Source: Rhodanobacteraceae bacterium | GTDB lineage: Bacteria > Pseudomonadota > Gammaproteobacteria > Xanthomonadales > Rhodanobacteraceae | Direction: 5' to 3' | Assembly (NCBI GenBank): GCA_004299555.1 | Contig: SCQU01000029.1 | Coordinates: 186,001 to 250,000, forward strand | Length of the DNA stretch: 64,000 nt | In this document: one piece after another, positions 36,785 to 45,101 of the stretch | Layout: the number at the start of each line of letters is the position of its first letter | How positions within the stretch are numbered: position 1 is the first letter of the stretch | Program-made: the position numbers and the translations under genes | Notes under the pieces: generated by a model | What the model saw: the letters and a program-made list of their open reading frames with translations, nothing else | What the model was told of the DNA's origin: nothing | The model's database searches: none

Positions 36785-37366
36785 CTAGAACTTTACGGGA
36801 TCCATGATCGCGTCGAGGTTCAACCCGTCGCATAGTTCCATGAATTCGTCACGCAATTCCGCGATCCGGGTGTCGGCCGGGATCCCGACGGTGATTTGCG
36901 CCTGGAACATGTCGGCGCCGGTTTGCATGGCCTGGTAGCGCATCGAGGACATCTGCTCGACGCTGACCGCGCGGCGTGCGAAAAAGTCGATCAGCTCGAC
37001 CAGCACGCCGGGCTTGTCGGCGGCAACCACCTCGACCATGTAGGGCAACAGGCGGCTCGGCTGGTCGCGGCCCTGGGTGCGGTAGCTGAAGATGTGCAGA
37101 TTGTCACCATGACCGACCCGTGCCAGCGCGGTTTCAAGCTTGGCGATGGCGTCCCAGCCGCCCTTGGCCAGCAGCAGTACCGATACATCCGCACCCACCG
37201 TCGCGACGCGCGATTCCACCAGGTTGCAGCCGGCGTCGGCGATGCGGCGCGACAACACGAGCAAGGGCGACTCGGGCGCGGGCGCAGCCGCCTGGATCAA
37301 CAACTGGTGATCCGTGGCGGGACGTGGGATCGGCGGGTTCAAGCGGGTAATGGTCTTCAGGTTCAC
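36785..37366 (-). CDS. gcvR: GcvR-like ACT-domain regulator
   Basis: The 193-residue protein has two ACT domains (HQLLIQAAAPAPESPLLVLSRRIADAGCNLVES and MVEVVAADKPGVLVELIDFFARRAVSVEQM). GcvR represses the glycine-cleavage genes by binding GcvA. The gcvR-bcp order is the same as in E. coli. Sequence is diverged and no gcvA is in the window, so the exact target is inferred. Confidence 0.75.
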   Translation of the reverse strand: MNLKTITRLNPPIPRPATDHQLLIQAAAPAPESPLLVLSRRIADAGCNLVESRVATVGADVSVLLLAKGGWDAIAKLETALARVGHGDNLHIFSYRTQGRDQPSRLLPYMVEVVAADKPGVLVELIDFFARRAVSVEQMSSMRYQAMQTGADMFQAQITVGIPADTRIAELRDEFMELCDGLNLDAIMDPVKF

Positions 37367-37455
37367 GGTGACAAAGAATAGTGGGGTTCACCGGCGTGTG
37401 TCACCGCCCGGTACTCGCGCGCAGCGGGTGCCGTATCATTGTCGGCTTCGAGCAT

Positions 37456-38358
37456 ATGGGGTTCAGCGTGGACATCTCCGGCAGCCTGTGCGCGATCGTC
37501 ACGCCCTTTGGTGCGGACGGCGCGCTTGACCTTGCCGCCTTCGGGCGGCTGCTTGATTACCAGCTCGCGGGCGGCACCCAGGGCATCGTGGTGGCAGGTT
37601 CGACCGGCGAGGCGCACATGCTGGACGAGCGTGAATACGCCGAGCTGCTGACCTTTGCGCTCGAGCGCGTGGCGCACCGGGTGCCGGTGATCGTCGGCGC
37701 CGGGGAAGCCGCAACAGCCAAAACCGTCGCCGCCGTGCGGCGGGCCAAGGCGCTGGGCGCCGATGCGGCGCTGGTGGTGACGCCCTACTATGTGCGGCCA
37801 ACCCAGGATGGCCTACGCCGGCATTTCAGCGAAGTCGCCGAACATGGCGGGCTGCCCATCGTCATGTACAACGTGCCTTCGCGCACCGGATGCGACATGC
37901 GGCCTGAAACCGTGGCAGGTTTGCGCGACACGGCCGGCGTCATCGGCATCAAGGAAGCGGTCGGCACGCCTGCACGCATCGCGGCGCTGGCGCAACTTCC
38001 GCGGCCCGGCTTTGTCTATCTGTCCGGCGACGATGGCAGCGCGGCGGACGCGATGCTGGCTGGCGCGGGAGGCGTGGTGTCGGTGGTCAACAATCTGGTT
38101 CCCAAGGCCTTTCGCGCGCTATGTGATGCCGCACGCGGCGGCAAACGGACGGCAGTTGCCGAACACAAGGCGCGCTTCCAGCCGCTGCTGGAGGCGCTCA
38201 ACTGCGCGCCAAACCCCATTCCCGTCAAGGCGGGCCTGGCCGGGCTGGGCCTGTGCGCCGCGCGTCTGCGCCTGCCGCTGGTCGAGCTGGCCGCGGGCCC
38301 CGCCCGCGCGCGCCTCGAGGCTGCCGTAGCGTCCCTCGCTGGCGTCACCACGCCCTGA
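37456..38358 (+). CDS. dapA: 4-hydroxy-tetrahydrodipicolinate synthase
   Basis: The 300-residue TIM barrel belongs to the lysine/DAP pathway. It condenses pyruvate with aspartate semialdehyde. Landmarks: CAIVTPFGADGALD, GIVVAGSTGEAHML (Thr of the proton relay), YYVRPTQDGLRRHF, VMYNVPSRTGCDM (Tyr and Arg), and GVIGIKEAVG with the Schiff-base Lys. Distal YLSGDDGSAADAML matches too. A TATCAT about 17 bases before ATG 37456 could be its -10 box. The BamC-like lipoprotein gene follows, as in E. coli dapA-bamC. Confidence 0.94.
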   Translation: MGFSVDISGSLCAIVTPFGADGALDLAAFGRLLDYQLAGGTQGIVVAGSTGEAHMLDEREYAELLTFALERVAHRVPVIVGAGEAATAKTVAAVRRAKALGADAALVVTPYYVRPTQDGLRRHFSEVAEHGGLPIVMYNVPSRTGCDMRPETVAGLRDTAGVIGIKEAVGTPARIAALAQLPRPGFVYLSGDDGSAADAMLAGAGGVVSVVNNLVPKAFRALCDAARGGKRTAVAEHKARFQPLLEALNCAPNPIPVKAGLAGLGLCAARLRLPLVELAAGPARARLEAAVASLAGVTTP

Positions 38359-38375
38359 TCATGCACAATGCGCCC

Positions 38376-38957
38376 ATGAAACGACACCTGCTTGCACCGC
38401 TTGTCCTTGCCACGATCACGCTGGCCGGTTGCCAGACCATCAGGGCCCACAATCCATTTCGGCACACCGAACCGGCCTACAAGGCCGCGCAGCAGGAGCA
38501 ACCGCTGGAGGTGCCGCCGGGAATGGATACGCCACCCAGCGCCGATGCGCTGACGATCCCGGACACCGGGTCAGCGCCACCGGCGACGGCGGCCCAGCCG
38601 GAATCCGGCCCGGCGCCGGCCGCCGCGGGCCGGGCCAGCAACAGCCTGACCTTTGCGGACGCGCCCGACAGCGTGTACCACCGGGTGGGGCTGGCGCTTG
38701 CCCGCGGTGATGTCGGCCAGGTCACCGCGCATGACGACACCGCACATACCTACAGCGTTGCCGTCGACACCGTGGTGGAGAAGCAATCGACCGGTGGATT
38801 TTTCCACCGCCTGTTCCATCACAGCCAGAATGAAAACGTGAAGGGCACCGTCAGTGTCAGCGTGGAGCCGTCGGGCACCGGCAGCGTGGTGACTGCGCAG
38901 GGTGCGCCGGATGCGGTCGCACGCGTCATCGGCATGTTGCAGCAGCGGCTGCAGTAG
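38376..38957 (+). CDS. bamC: BamC-like outer-membrane lipoprotein (short form)
   Basis: The protein is 193 residues from ATG 38376; the signal peptide ends in the lipobox LAGC. A disordered Pro/Ala-rich N-terminal stretch (about 30-90) resembles the unstructured BamD-binding part of BamC. It is followed by a single helix-grip-like domain (SVYHRVGLALARGDVGQVTA … GTVSVSVEPSGTGSVV). E. coli BamC is 344 residues with two such domains, so one is missing. Identity rests largely on the lipoprotein signal and the dapA-bamC order. Confidence 0.65.
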   Translation: MKRHLLAPLVLATITLAGCQTIRAHNPFRHTEPAYKAAQQEQPLEVPPGMDTPPSADALTIPDTGSAPPATAAQPESGPAPAAAGRASNSLTFADAPDSVYHRVGLALARGDVGQVTAHDDTAHTYSVAVDTVVEKQSTGGFFHRLFHHSQNENVKGTVSVSVEPSGTGSVVTAQGAPDAVARVIGMLQQRLQ

Positions 38958-38975
38958 CAGCGTGCGGACGGCATG

Positions 38976-39001
38976 AAAAAACGCCGCCTGCGGGCGGCGT
39001 T
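38976..39001 (-). terminator. intrinsic terminator of fdxA
   Basis: On the minus strand, seven bases past the fdxA stop, AACGCCGCC (38980-38988) pairs with GGCGGCGTT (38993-39001) in a perfect 9-bp stem with a TGCG loop. An A-run on the plus strand (38976-38981) supplies the U-tract. It also lies 18 bases after the bamC stop. Confidence 0.8.
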
Positions 39002-39007
39002 GCTGCA

Positions 39008-39331
39008 TCAGCGTTCGAGCAACGGCAGCTTGTCCGGCTTGCCGTCCCATTCCCTGGCGTCATCCGGCGGATCCTTGCGTTCCGTGATGACTGGCCAGAT
39101 TTTCGCCAGCTCGTTGTTCAGCGGAATGTACTTTTCCTGTCCCGCCGGCACATCGTCCTCCGGGAAAATCGCGCGTGCCGGGCATTCGGGTTCGCACAGC
39201 GTGCAGTCGATGCACTCATCGGGGTCGATCGCCAGGAAATTCGGGCCTTCGTGGAACGCATCGACCGGGCACACCTCGACGCAGTCGGTGTACTTGCATT
39301 TAACGCAGTTGTCGGTAACGACGAAGGTCAT
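39008..39331 (-). CDS. fdxA: 7Fe-8S ferredoxin FdxA
   Basis: The protein is 107 residues from ATG 39331. The N-terminal clusters are in [14 protein letters not shown] (with the extra Cys spacing of a [3Fe-4S] site) and [13 protein letters not shown] long C-terminal extension with [18 protein letters not shown] follows. This is the FdxA type found across proteobacteria and actinobacteria. It is a low-potential electron carrier. Its own terminator lies directly downstream. Confidence 0.95.
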   Translation of the reverse strand: MTFVVTDNCVKCKYTDCVEVCPVDAFHEGPNFLAIDPDECIDCTLCEPECPARAIFPEDDVPAGQEKYIPLNNELAKIWPVITERKDPPDDAREWDGKPDKLPLLER

Positions 39332-39421
39332 GGCGGGCTCGAAGCTGGTGGATCGCCCTGCGAATGATCGCACACCCCGGGCTGCGATCGAAGCGGTTGG
39401 CCCAGGAATGCCTGCTGGCCG

Positions 39422-40624
39422 TCATCGCGTTTGGGCGTGGTCCGCGGCGCGCTTGATGGCCGCGACGAACGCGCGGCGCGCGGCGACTTCGGCGTCGCTG
39501 TCAGCCGTGGGCCACGCGGCAACCTGGGCGATGACCAGCTTCCGTTGCGGGTCGATGTAAAGCAGCTGGCCGAAGATGCCGATGGCGGCGTAGCTGCCAT
39601 CGCGATCGGTCCACCACAAGAATCCATAGCCGCGGCTGGGATCGGCCACCTGTTCCTGCTTGTTGAGCGCGCCCGCGAGCCAGGCCTCGGCAATGACCGG
39701 TTTCCCGCCCACGCGGCCGCCGCCGAGCATGAATTGGCCAAAGCGGGCGTAGTCGGCCAGTGTCGCGGACAGGCCGCTGCCGCCGGTGTTTTCGGCCGCA
39801 TCGCAGCCGTCCTTGATCCAGTATGCATCCGACGCCATGCCGTACGGCTTCCAGATCGTCTGCGACAGCCATGTGGCCAGCGAGTGGTGCGTCGCGCGCT
39901 GCACCAGCACGCCCAGCAAATCGGTTTCGGCGGTGTTGTAGTTGAAGTGGCTGCCGGCGGGCCAGGCGCGCGGGAGTTTTGCAAGGTACGGCAGGATCTG
40001 CGCCTGGCCGGCCACGCACGCGCCGCGGTACATCTGCGCGACATCGGACTTTGGATCGGTGTAGTCCTCGTTCCAGCGCACGCCCGAGGTCATGGTCAGG
40101 AGCTCGCGCACGGTGACATCGGCATACGCGCTGCCCGCGAGCTCCGGAATGTAGGTGACGAGTTGGTTGTCGAGCGAGTGGATGTAGCCTTGCTGGAGCG
40201 CGATGCCGAGCAGCACCGAGGTGACCGATTTGGCGACCGAGAACGATGTCCAGCGCTGCTTGGGTCCGAAGTTTGCCGCGTACTTTTGCAGGCGAACGTG
40301 GCCGTCCTGCAACACCATCACGCCTGCCACGTGGTAGCGCTGCATGTAGCGCGCCAGCGTCATCCCTGGATCGTTCCAGCGCGGTTGCAGCGGCTTGCCC
40401 GTGGGCAGCGCATGGGTGGAACGGCCGTGCGCGACCTGCGTGGACGGGAATATGCGGTACATGCGCGAGAAGTCGCGGTCACGCTGCGCCTGCGGCCAGA
40501 ACAATACGCCCTCGCGTTGCTGGCCGACGGTTTCGGTGGCGCTGGCGGGCGCCGCCGCCGGCAGCAGAACCAGGCCCATGAGGGCCACAAGTGCCAACCG
40601 GTACCAGCATTTCAAGCTACGCAT
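39422..40624 (-). CDS. periplasmic serine hydrolase (class C β-lactamase fold)
   Basis: The protein is 400 residues from ATG 40624 with a signal peptide (YRLALVALMGLVLLPAAAPASA). The S-x-x-K motif is S129-V-A-K132 in WTSFSVAKSVTSVLLGIALQ. NYNTAETDLLGVLV supplies the Y-x-N element, and YGFLWWTDRDGSYAAIGIFG the late loop. The sequence is close in style to NylB/EstB-like esterases rather than true β-lactamases. It likely hydrolyses an amide or ester, substrate unknown. Divergent from the APH-family gene; the 231-bp gap shows nothing I can name. Confidence 0.82.
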   Translation of the reverse strand: MRSLKCWYRLALVALMGLVLLPAAAPASATETVGQQREGVLFWPQAQRDRDFSRMYRIFPSTQVAHGRSTHALPTGKPLQPRWNDPGMTLARYMQRYHVAGVMVLQDGHVRLQKYAANFGPKQRWTSFSVAKSVTSVLLGIALQQGYIHSLDNQLVTYIPELAGSAYADVTVRELLTMTSGVRWNEDYTDPKSDVAQMYRGACVAGQAQILPYLAKLPRAWPAGSHFNYNTAETDLLGVLVQRATHHSLATWLSQTIWKPYGMASDAYWIKDGCDAAENTGGSGLSATLADYARFGQFMLGGGRVGGKPVIAEAWLAGALNKQEQVADPSRGYGFLWWTDRDGSYAAIGIFGQLLYIDPQRKLVIAQVAAWPTADSDAEVAARRAFVAAIKRAADHAQTR

Positions 40625-40855
40625 GGTTGAATGTCCCGCCGAAGAAATGGCACGCATCCGGCAGCCCGATTGCAGGCCGCATGCTCGCCCGTGGATGCCG
40701 GGAGTCCCCGGTGCGTCTGGCGGTGGCCATTTCCACCGGAGCCGGGATGCCAGACACGATCCGCGTATCTGGGTGACAGCATGCAACCGCGACGGCGTCC
40801 ACCGCACTGGTGCAAGGCGCGATTTTAAGCGGTCCGCCGCTACGATGATGCATCC

Positions 40856-42001
40856 ATGATCCTGCCCGCGACCCCTCCAGAGCATCCTGTGCATGGCCTG
40901 GCCGGCACGGAGGTTGCGCCCGACTGGCCGGCGCTGACGCGTGGTGAAGTCGAAGCGGTGTTGGCCGGCTACCCGGCGCTGGCTGGCCGCGCGACGCTGC
41001 TCTGGCACAGTCCGCGGCCCTTCTCGGCGGCGGCGCGGGTGGCCACGCGCGCGGGCGAGGTGTTCGTCAAGCGCCACCCCGTCAGCGTACGCACGCCACG
41101 GGCGCTGGCAGAGGAACACGCGTTCATGGCGCACCTGCGTGCACGCGGCATCCCGGTGCCGCTGGTGCTGGCCAATGCGCAGGGCGCGACGGCGATCCAG
41201 CATCGCGGGTGGACCTACGAGGTGCATGCGCTGGCGGCGGGGGTGGATTTGTATCGCGACAGCTTTTCGTGGTCGCCGCTCGAGGACGCCGGCCGCGCGC
41301 GCGCGGCCGGGCGGATGCTGGCATGGCTGCACCGGGCGGCCGCCGGGTTCGATGCAACCACACGCACTCCAACGGTGCTGGTGTCGCGGGATGATGTGCT
41401 GCGCGCGCCGGACGTCGTCGCGGCGGTTGCCGCAGAGGCCGCGCACCGGCCTGCATTGGCGGACTATCTGCAACGCCGCGACTGGCGACGCGAGCTGCAG
41501 GCGCTGGTGCCCTGGCATCGCGCCGTGCAACCGCGACTTGCCGGGCTGCCGCGGCTCTGGACCCACAACGACTGGCACGTTTCAAATCTCTGCTGGACCG
41601 GCCGGGGGCCTGGGGCCGGTGTGGCCGCGGTGCTGGACTTCGGGCTCGCGGCGCCGACCTTTGCGTTGTATGACCTTGCGACCGCGATCGAACGCAATGC
41701 GGTCGCGTGGCTGGCGCTGGACGGGGGCATGGATGCGGTCTGGCCGCAGACCGCGAATGCGCTGATTGACGGTTACGCCGAAGTGTTGCCGCGCGTGCGC
41801 GACCAGCGCGCGCTGATCGCCGACCTGCTGCGCGTGGTACACATCGACTTTGCGTTGTCCGAGCTTGAGTACTTCCACGGCATCACGCATTCGGCGGCCA
41901 ATGCCGACGCGGCCTGGCACACCTTCCTGCTCGGCCACGCCGCGTGGTTCGCCACGCCGCCGGGTACAGCGCTCCTCGCTGCGATCCGCGGTGCCGCGTG
42001 A
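40856..42001 (+). CDS. APH-family phosphotransferase (small-molecule kinase)
   Basis: The 381-residue protein-kinase-like fold has a β-strand with the ATP-binding Lys in GEVFVKRHP. The catalytic loop is HNDWHVSN (H237, D239, N244) and the metal Asp is in LDFGLAAP (D261). These are the motifs of aminoglycoside phosphotransferase, choline kinase, homoserine kinase II and thiamine kinase. There is no signal peptide. The stop lies about 70 bases before a TPP riboswitch that leads a thiamine-receptor operon on the same strand. Thiamine or a precursor is therefore an attractive, untested substrate. SrkA-like protein kinase is another option. Confidence 0.8.
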   Translation: MILPATPPEHPVHGLAGTEVAPDWPALTRGEVEAVLAGYPALAGRATLLWHSPRPFSAAARVATRAGEVFVKRHPVSVRTPRALAEEHAFMAHLRARGIPVPLVLANAQGATAIQHRGWTYEVHALAAGVDLYRDSFSWSPLEDAGRARAAGRMLAWLHRAAAGFDATTRTPTVLVSRDDVLRAPDVVAAVAAEAAHRPALADYLQRRDWRRELQALVPWHRAVQPRLAGLPRLWTHNDWHVSNLCWTGRGPGAGVAAVLDFGLAAPTFALYDLATAIERNAVAWLALDGGMDAVWPQTANALIDGYAEVLPRVRDQRALIADLLRVVHIDFALSELEYFHGITHSAANADAAWHTFLLGHAAWFATPPGTALLAAIRGAA

Positions 42002-42071
42002 TCCGGCGCAGGGCGCAAGTTGATCTGGGTCTGGCAAACCGCGGTCGCTTGTGTTGAAATGCGCCCCTGAA

Positions 42072-42142
42072 GCGGGGGTGCCCGGCGTACCGGGCTGAGA
42101 AATACCCTTGGAACCTGATCCGGTTTGGACCGGCGTAGGGAG
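42072..42142 (+). ncRNA. TPP riboswitch (THI element)
   Basis: The conserved aptamer blocks are all present in order: GGGGTGC (42075-42081), GGCTGAGA (42093-42100), ACCCTT (42104-42109), GAACCTGATC (42111-42120) and ACCGGCGTAGGGA (42129-42141). This is the thiamine-pyrophosphate aptamer; a bound TPP normally shuts off the gene below. About 60 bases separate it from the TonB receptor start. Confidence 0.95.
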
Positions 42143-42153
42143 CTTGCTGGAGT

Positions 42154-42199
42154 GGCGACGCGGTCCGCGTCGCCGCCCGCCGTCGCTTCGTCGAGGACC
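42154..42199 (+). promoter_or_regulatory. riboswitch expression platform, possible SD-sequestering switch
   Basis: A 9-bp stem, GGCGACGCG (42154-42162) with CGCGTCGCC (42166-42174), follows the aptamer without a U-run, so it is unlikely to be a terminator. GGTCC (42162-42166) can alternatively pair with GGACC (42195-42199), which covers the Shine-Dalgarno GAGGA. The two structures are mutually exclusive, suggesting translational control. Confidence 0.45.
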
Positions 42200-42204
42200 T
42201 GGCG

Positions 42205-44439
42205 ATGGCGATGAAAAGTACCCTTGTGGTTCTGATGTGCGCGACGCTGCCATGGGCCATCGCGCTGCCGGTGCGCGCCGCCGGCACGGTATCCCGGCCG
42301 CCACCGGCCGTGGCGCCAGCCAAGGCGCGCGCCGCTCCCGTGCATCCTGCCTCCGCGACGCACGCGGTGACCCTGGCGACCATCCAGGTCAAGGCCACCG
42401 CGGGTGCCGCGCCGCGCGCGAGCAGCGTCGGCCCATACGGCGACGCATCGCTGCACGACACGCCGGCCGCGGTGACGGTGCTCGGCCGCGGCGAGCTCGA
42501 TGATGCCGGCGTCCAGAGCCTCGCCGAGCTGACGCGCCTCGACCCGGCGCTGGGCGATGGCTACGCACCGATCGGCTACATCCAGAACCTCACCGTTCGC
42601 GGCTACCCGCTCGACCTTGCCACCGGCTACCGGATCAACGACCTCACGGTCACCGGCGAGCAATACATCCCCTTCGAGAACGTCCAGCAAGTCGAGGTCC
42701 TGCAGGGGCTCGCGGGCATCGATGCGGGCGTCATGGAGCCGGGAGGGGTCGTGAACTATGTCACCCGGCGTCCCGCCGACGTGCGCACGGTGCGGCTTGG
42801 CACCGATGCCTACGGATCACGCTACGCGGCCCTCGACTGGGGCCACTGGCTGACACCGCATTTCGGGTTGCGCGTGAACATCGCGAGCGAAGCCATGCAC
42901 GCCACGGTCGATCATACGCACGGGCATCGTCACTTCTATTCGCTGGCTGCCGACTGGCACCTCGCGCCGCATGTCGTGTTGATGCTGGACAGCGAGTTCC
43001 AGGGCTATGCCCAGCATTCGGTGTCGGCCTACCAGCTGCTCGGCGGCACGGCACTGCCACAGGCTGTCGATCGCCACCAGCTGCTCGGCTATGAGCAGTG
43101 GGGCCAGCCGACGACCGTGAGTGCAAGCAACACCAGTGCGCGTTTGAACGTCACGTTGGCACCCGGTTGGACCGCGCACGCGGCACTTGGCCACAGCCGC
43201 AGCTACGTCCTCGACAACGTGGCGTTCGCCTATGGCTGCGCCGGCTCGCCGGACTGTGTCCCGGGCCCGACGCCGGCGGCGTGGTTTGCGCCGAACGGCG
43301 ATTATGCGGTGTGGGACTTCCGCAGCCCGGATGAAACCTACGTCGATGATGAAGCGCGAGCCACCGTTTCCGGCCAGCTCGGCGGGGGCTGGCTGCACCA
43401 GGATCTGACGTTCGGCGTCGATGTGCTGCACCACACCGTGGCGCTGCCGGGTGAAGTGTTCGATTACGTCGGAACGGCCAACATCGCCCAGCGCGTTCCG
43501 CCGTTTTTTCCACCCTCGCCGGCGACGCCGGGGCCGGTCATCCCGCGGCTCGACAGCTGGCAGCGCAGCGCGTTGGCGCTCGACCGTGTGCACCTCGGTG
43601 CGCACTGGCAGGTGCTTGCCGGCGGCCACCTGACGCGCCTCACGCAGCGTTCCTGGGACAGCGATGGCAACGCGCAGCCGGGCGTCCGCAGGGTGCAGTT
43701 CCTGCCGCAGGCGGCGCTGATGTGGTTGCCGACGCCGGCGTTGACCGCGTACCTCAGTTACAGCAAGGGCCTCGCGCTTGGCCAGCAGGCGCCGTACTGG
43801 GCGGCCAACGCCGGGGATACGCTGGCGCCGCGCCTGTCGCGCCAGATGGAAGCGGGGTTGAAATACCGTCGCGATGCGCGCCTCACGCTGACGGCGGCGC
43901 TGTACCGCATCCGCGAACCCTACCAGTTTGCGGCACCGGCGGCGGCACCCGGTACGTTCACCTTCGTGCAGCGCGGCGAGGATGTCCATGCCGGGCTCGA
44001 ACTCACCGCGCAAGGCCATCTCACGGACAACCTGCGGCTTGACGCCGGCGTGGCCTGGATCCGCGCGCGGGCAGAGAACACGGGGGTGGCGGCGTTCGAG
44101 GGCCACCAGACGCTCAACGTGCCCCGCCTGCGTGGCACGCTCACGCTGGGCTATGGTTTGCCGGCGATCCGCGGGTTGACCCTGCTGGCGGGCTGGCAGT
44201 ACGCATCGCCCAACGTGGCGAGCGCGGACGGGACGGTGCGGGTTCCGGCCTACAACGTGTTCGATGCCGGGCTGCGCTATGTGGGCCACCTTGGCCGTCA
44301 CCGGGTGGTTTCGCGCCTGCTGGTCAGCAATGTCTTCGACCGTTTCTACTGGCGCTATACGGGGAGCGATGGCAACGACAGCTATCTGCTGCCCGGGGCG
44401 CCGCGCGTTGCGCGCCTGTCGGTCAGCGTGGACCTGTGA
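42205..44439 (+). CDS. TonB-dependent receptor, predicted thiamine-related uptake
   Basis: The 744-residue outer-membrane protein has signal peptide MAMKSTLVVLMCATLPWAIA. The plug reads YGDASLHDTPAAVTVLGRGEL, LTVRGYPLDLATGYRINDL and VQQVEVLQGLAGIDAGVMEPGGVVNYVT. The 22-strand barrel ends in ARLSVSVDL. GAGGA is seven bases before ATG 42205. Siderophore-receptor-like sequence style (FhuE/FpvA-type) would suggest iron, but the TPP riboswitch directly upstream and the coupled PnuT-type permease point to thiamine or its derivatives. The stop overlaps the next start (TGATG). Confidence 0.9.
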   Translation: MAMKSTLVVLMCATLPWAIALPVRAAGTVSRPPPAVAPAKARAAPVHPASATHAVTLATIQVKATAGAAPRASSVGPYGDASLHDTPAAVTVLGRGELDDAGVQSLAELTRLDPALGDGYAPIGYIQNLTVRGYPLDLATGYRINDLTVTGEQYIPFENVQQVEVLQGLAGIDAGVMEPGGVVNYVTRRPADVRTVRLGTDAYGSRYAALDWGHWLTPHFGLRVNIASEAMHATVDHTHGHRHFYSLAADWHLAPHVVLMLDSEFQGYAQHSVSAYQLLGGTALPQAVDRHQLLGYEQWGQPTTVSASNTSARLNVTLAPGWTAHAALGHSRSYVLDNVAFAYGCAGSPDCVPGPTPAAWFAPNGDYAVWDFRSPDETYVDDEARATVSGQLGGGWLHQDLTFGVDVLHHTVALPGEVFDYVGTANIAQRVPPFFPPSPATPGPVIPRLDSWQRSALALDRVHLGAHWQVLAGGHLTRLTQRSWDSDGNAQPGVRRVQFLPQAALMWLPTPALTAYLSYSKGLALGQQAPYWAANAGDTLAPRLSRQMEAGLKYRRDARLTLTAALYRIREPYQFAAPAAAPGTFTFVQRGEDVHAGLELTAQGHLTDNLRLDAGVAWIRARAENTGVAAFEGHQTLNVPRLRGTLTLGYGLPAIRGLTLLAGWQYASPNVASADGTVRVPAYNVFDAGLRYVGHLGRHRVVSRLLVSNVFDRFYWRYTGSDGNDSYLLPGAPRVARLSVSVDL

Positions 44440-45032
44440 TGGACTGGCTCGAACTTGTCGCCGCGCTGGTCAGCGTTGCCGCTGTCTGGCTTACCGTGTT
44501 GAGGCGCGTGGTGTCGTGCCCGGTCGGGATCGTCTCGGTCATCCTGTACGCGTGGGTGTTCATCGCGGCGCGGCTGTATTCCGATGCCCTGCTGCAGGGC
44601 ATCTTCGGCGTGATGATCGTCTACAGCTGGGTGTACTGGAAGCGCCACCTCGATGCCGGCGCGCGCGTGGTGGTGGTGCCGCTGGCGCGGCGGTCGGCGG
44701 TCATCCACGTGCTGCTTGGCGTCGCGTGCGCGCTGGCCCTTGGCTATGCGATGCACCGCTTCACCAATGCGGCGCTGCCGTGGCTCGACAGCGCGCTCAC
44801 CGCCTTCAGCCTCGTTGCCCAGTGGTGGCAGGCGCGCCGGCACGTCGCCGCGTGGTGGCTGTGGATCATCGTCGATGTGATCTACGTCGGCGAGTACGTC
44901 TACAAACGCCTCGACATCACCTCGGTGCTGTACGCGGGGTTCGTGGTGCTGGCGGTACTGGGCCTGCGGCACTGGCAGCGGGCGCGCGACACGGCAGCGC
45001 CCGCAACCGCCGCCGTGCGCACGGGCGGCTGA
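44439..45032 (+). CDS. pnuT: PnuC-family permease, PnuT-like (thiamine)
   Basis: The 197-residue membrane protein has about seven helices of the PnuC/PnuT fold. Signature segments are VVSCPVGIVSVILYAWVF near the start, YSWVYWKRHL in the middle and WWLWIIVDVIYVGEYVYKR near the end. PnuT members are thiamine facilitators that rely on intracellular phosphorylation to hold the substrate. The call of PnuT over PnuC (nicotinamide riboside) rests on the TPP riboswitch upstream. It is translationally coupled to the receptor gene. Confidence 0.88.
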   Translation: MDWLELVAALVSVAAVWLTVLRRVVSCPVGIVSVILYAWVFIAARLYSDALLQGIFGVMIVYSWVYWKRHLDAGARVVVVPLARRSAVIHVLLGVACALALGYAMHRFTNAALPWLDSALTAFSLVAQWWQARRHVAAWWLWIIVDVIYVGEYVYKRLDITSVLYAGFVVLAVLGLRHWQRARDTAAPATAAVRTGG

Positions 45033-45101
45033 CGGCGCCCGGGCGATGGATGTAAGGTCACCCGGGCGCGGCCGGTTCCGCGCGTCAAGGCGGGATACGA
45101 A

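Noticed and set aside
39422-40624. Serine hydrolase as a clinical-type β-lactamase.
   Set aside because: Only the S-x-x-K and Y-x-N elements are shared; the remaining sequence is closer to NylB/EstB-type esterases, and resistance cannot be claimed.
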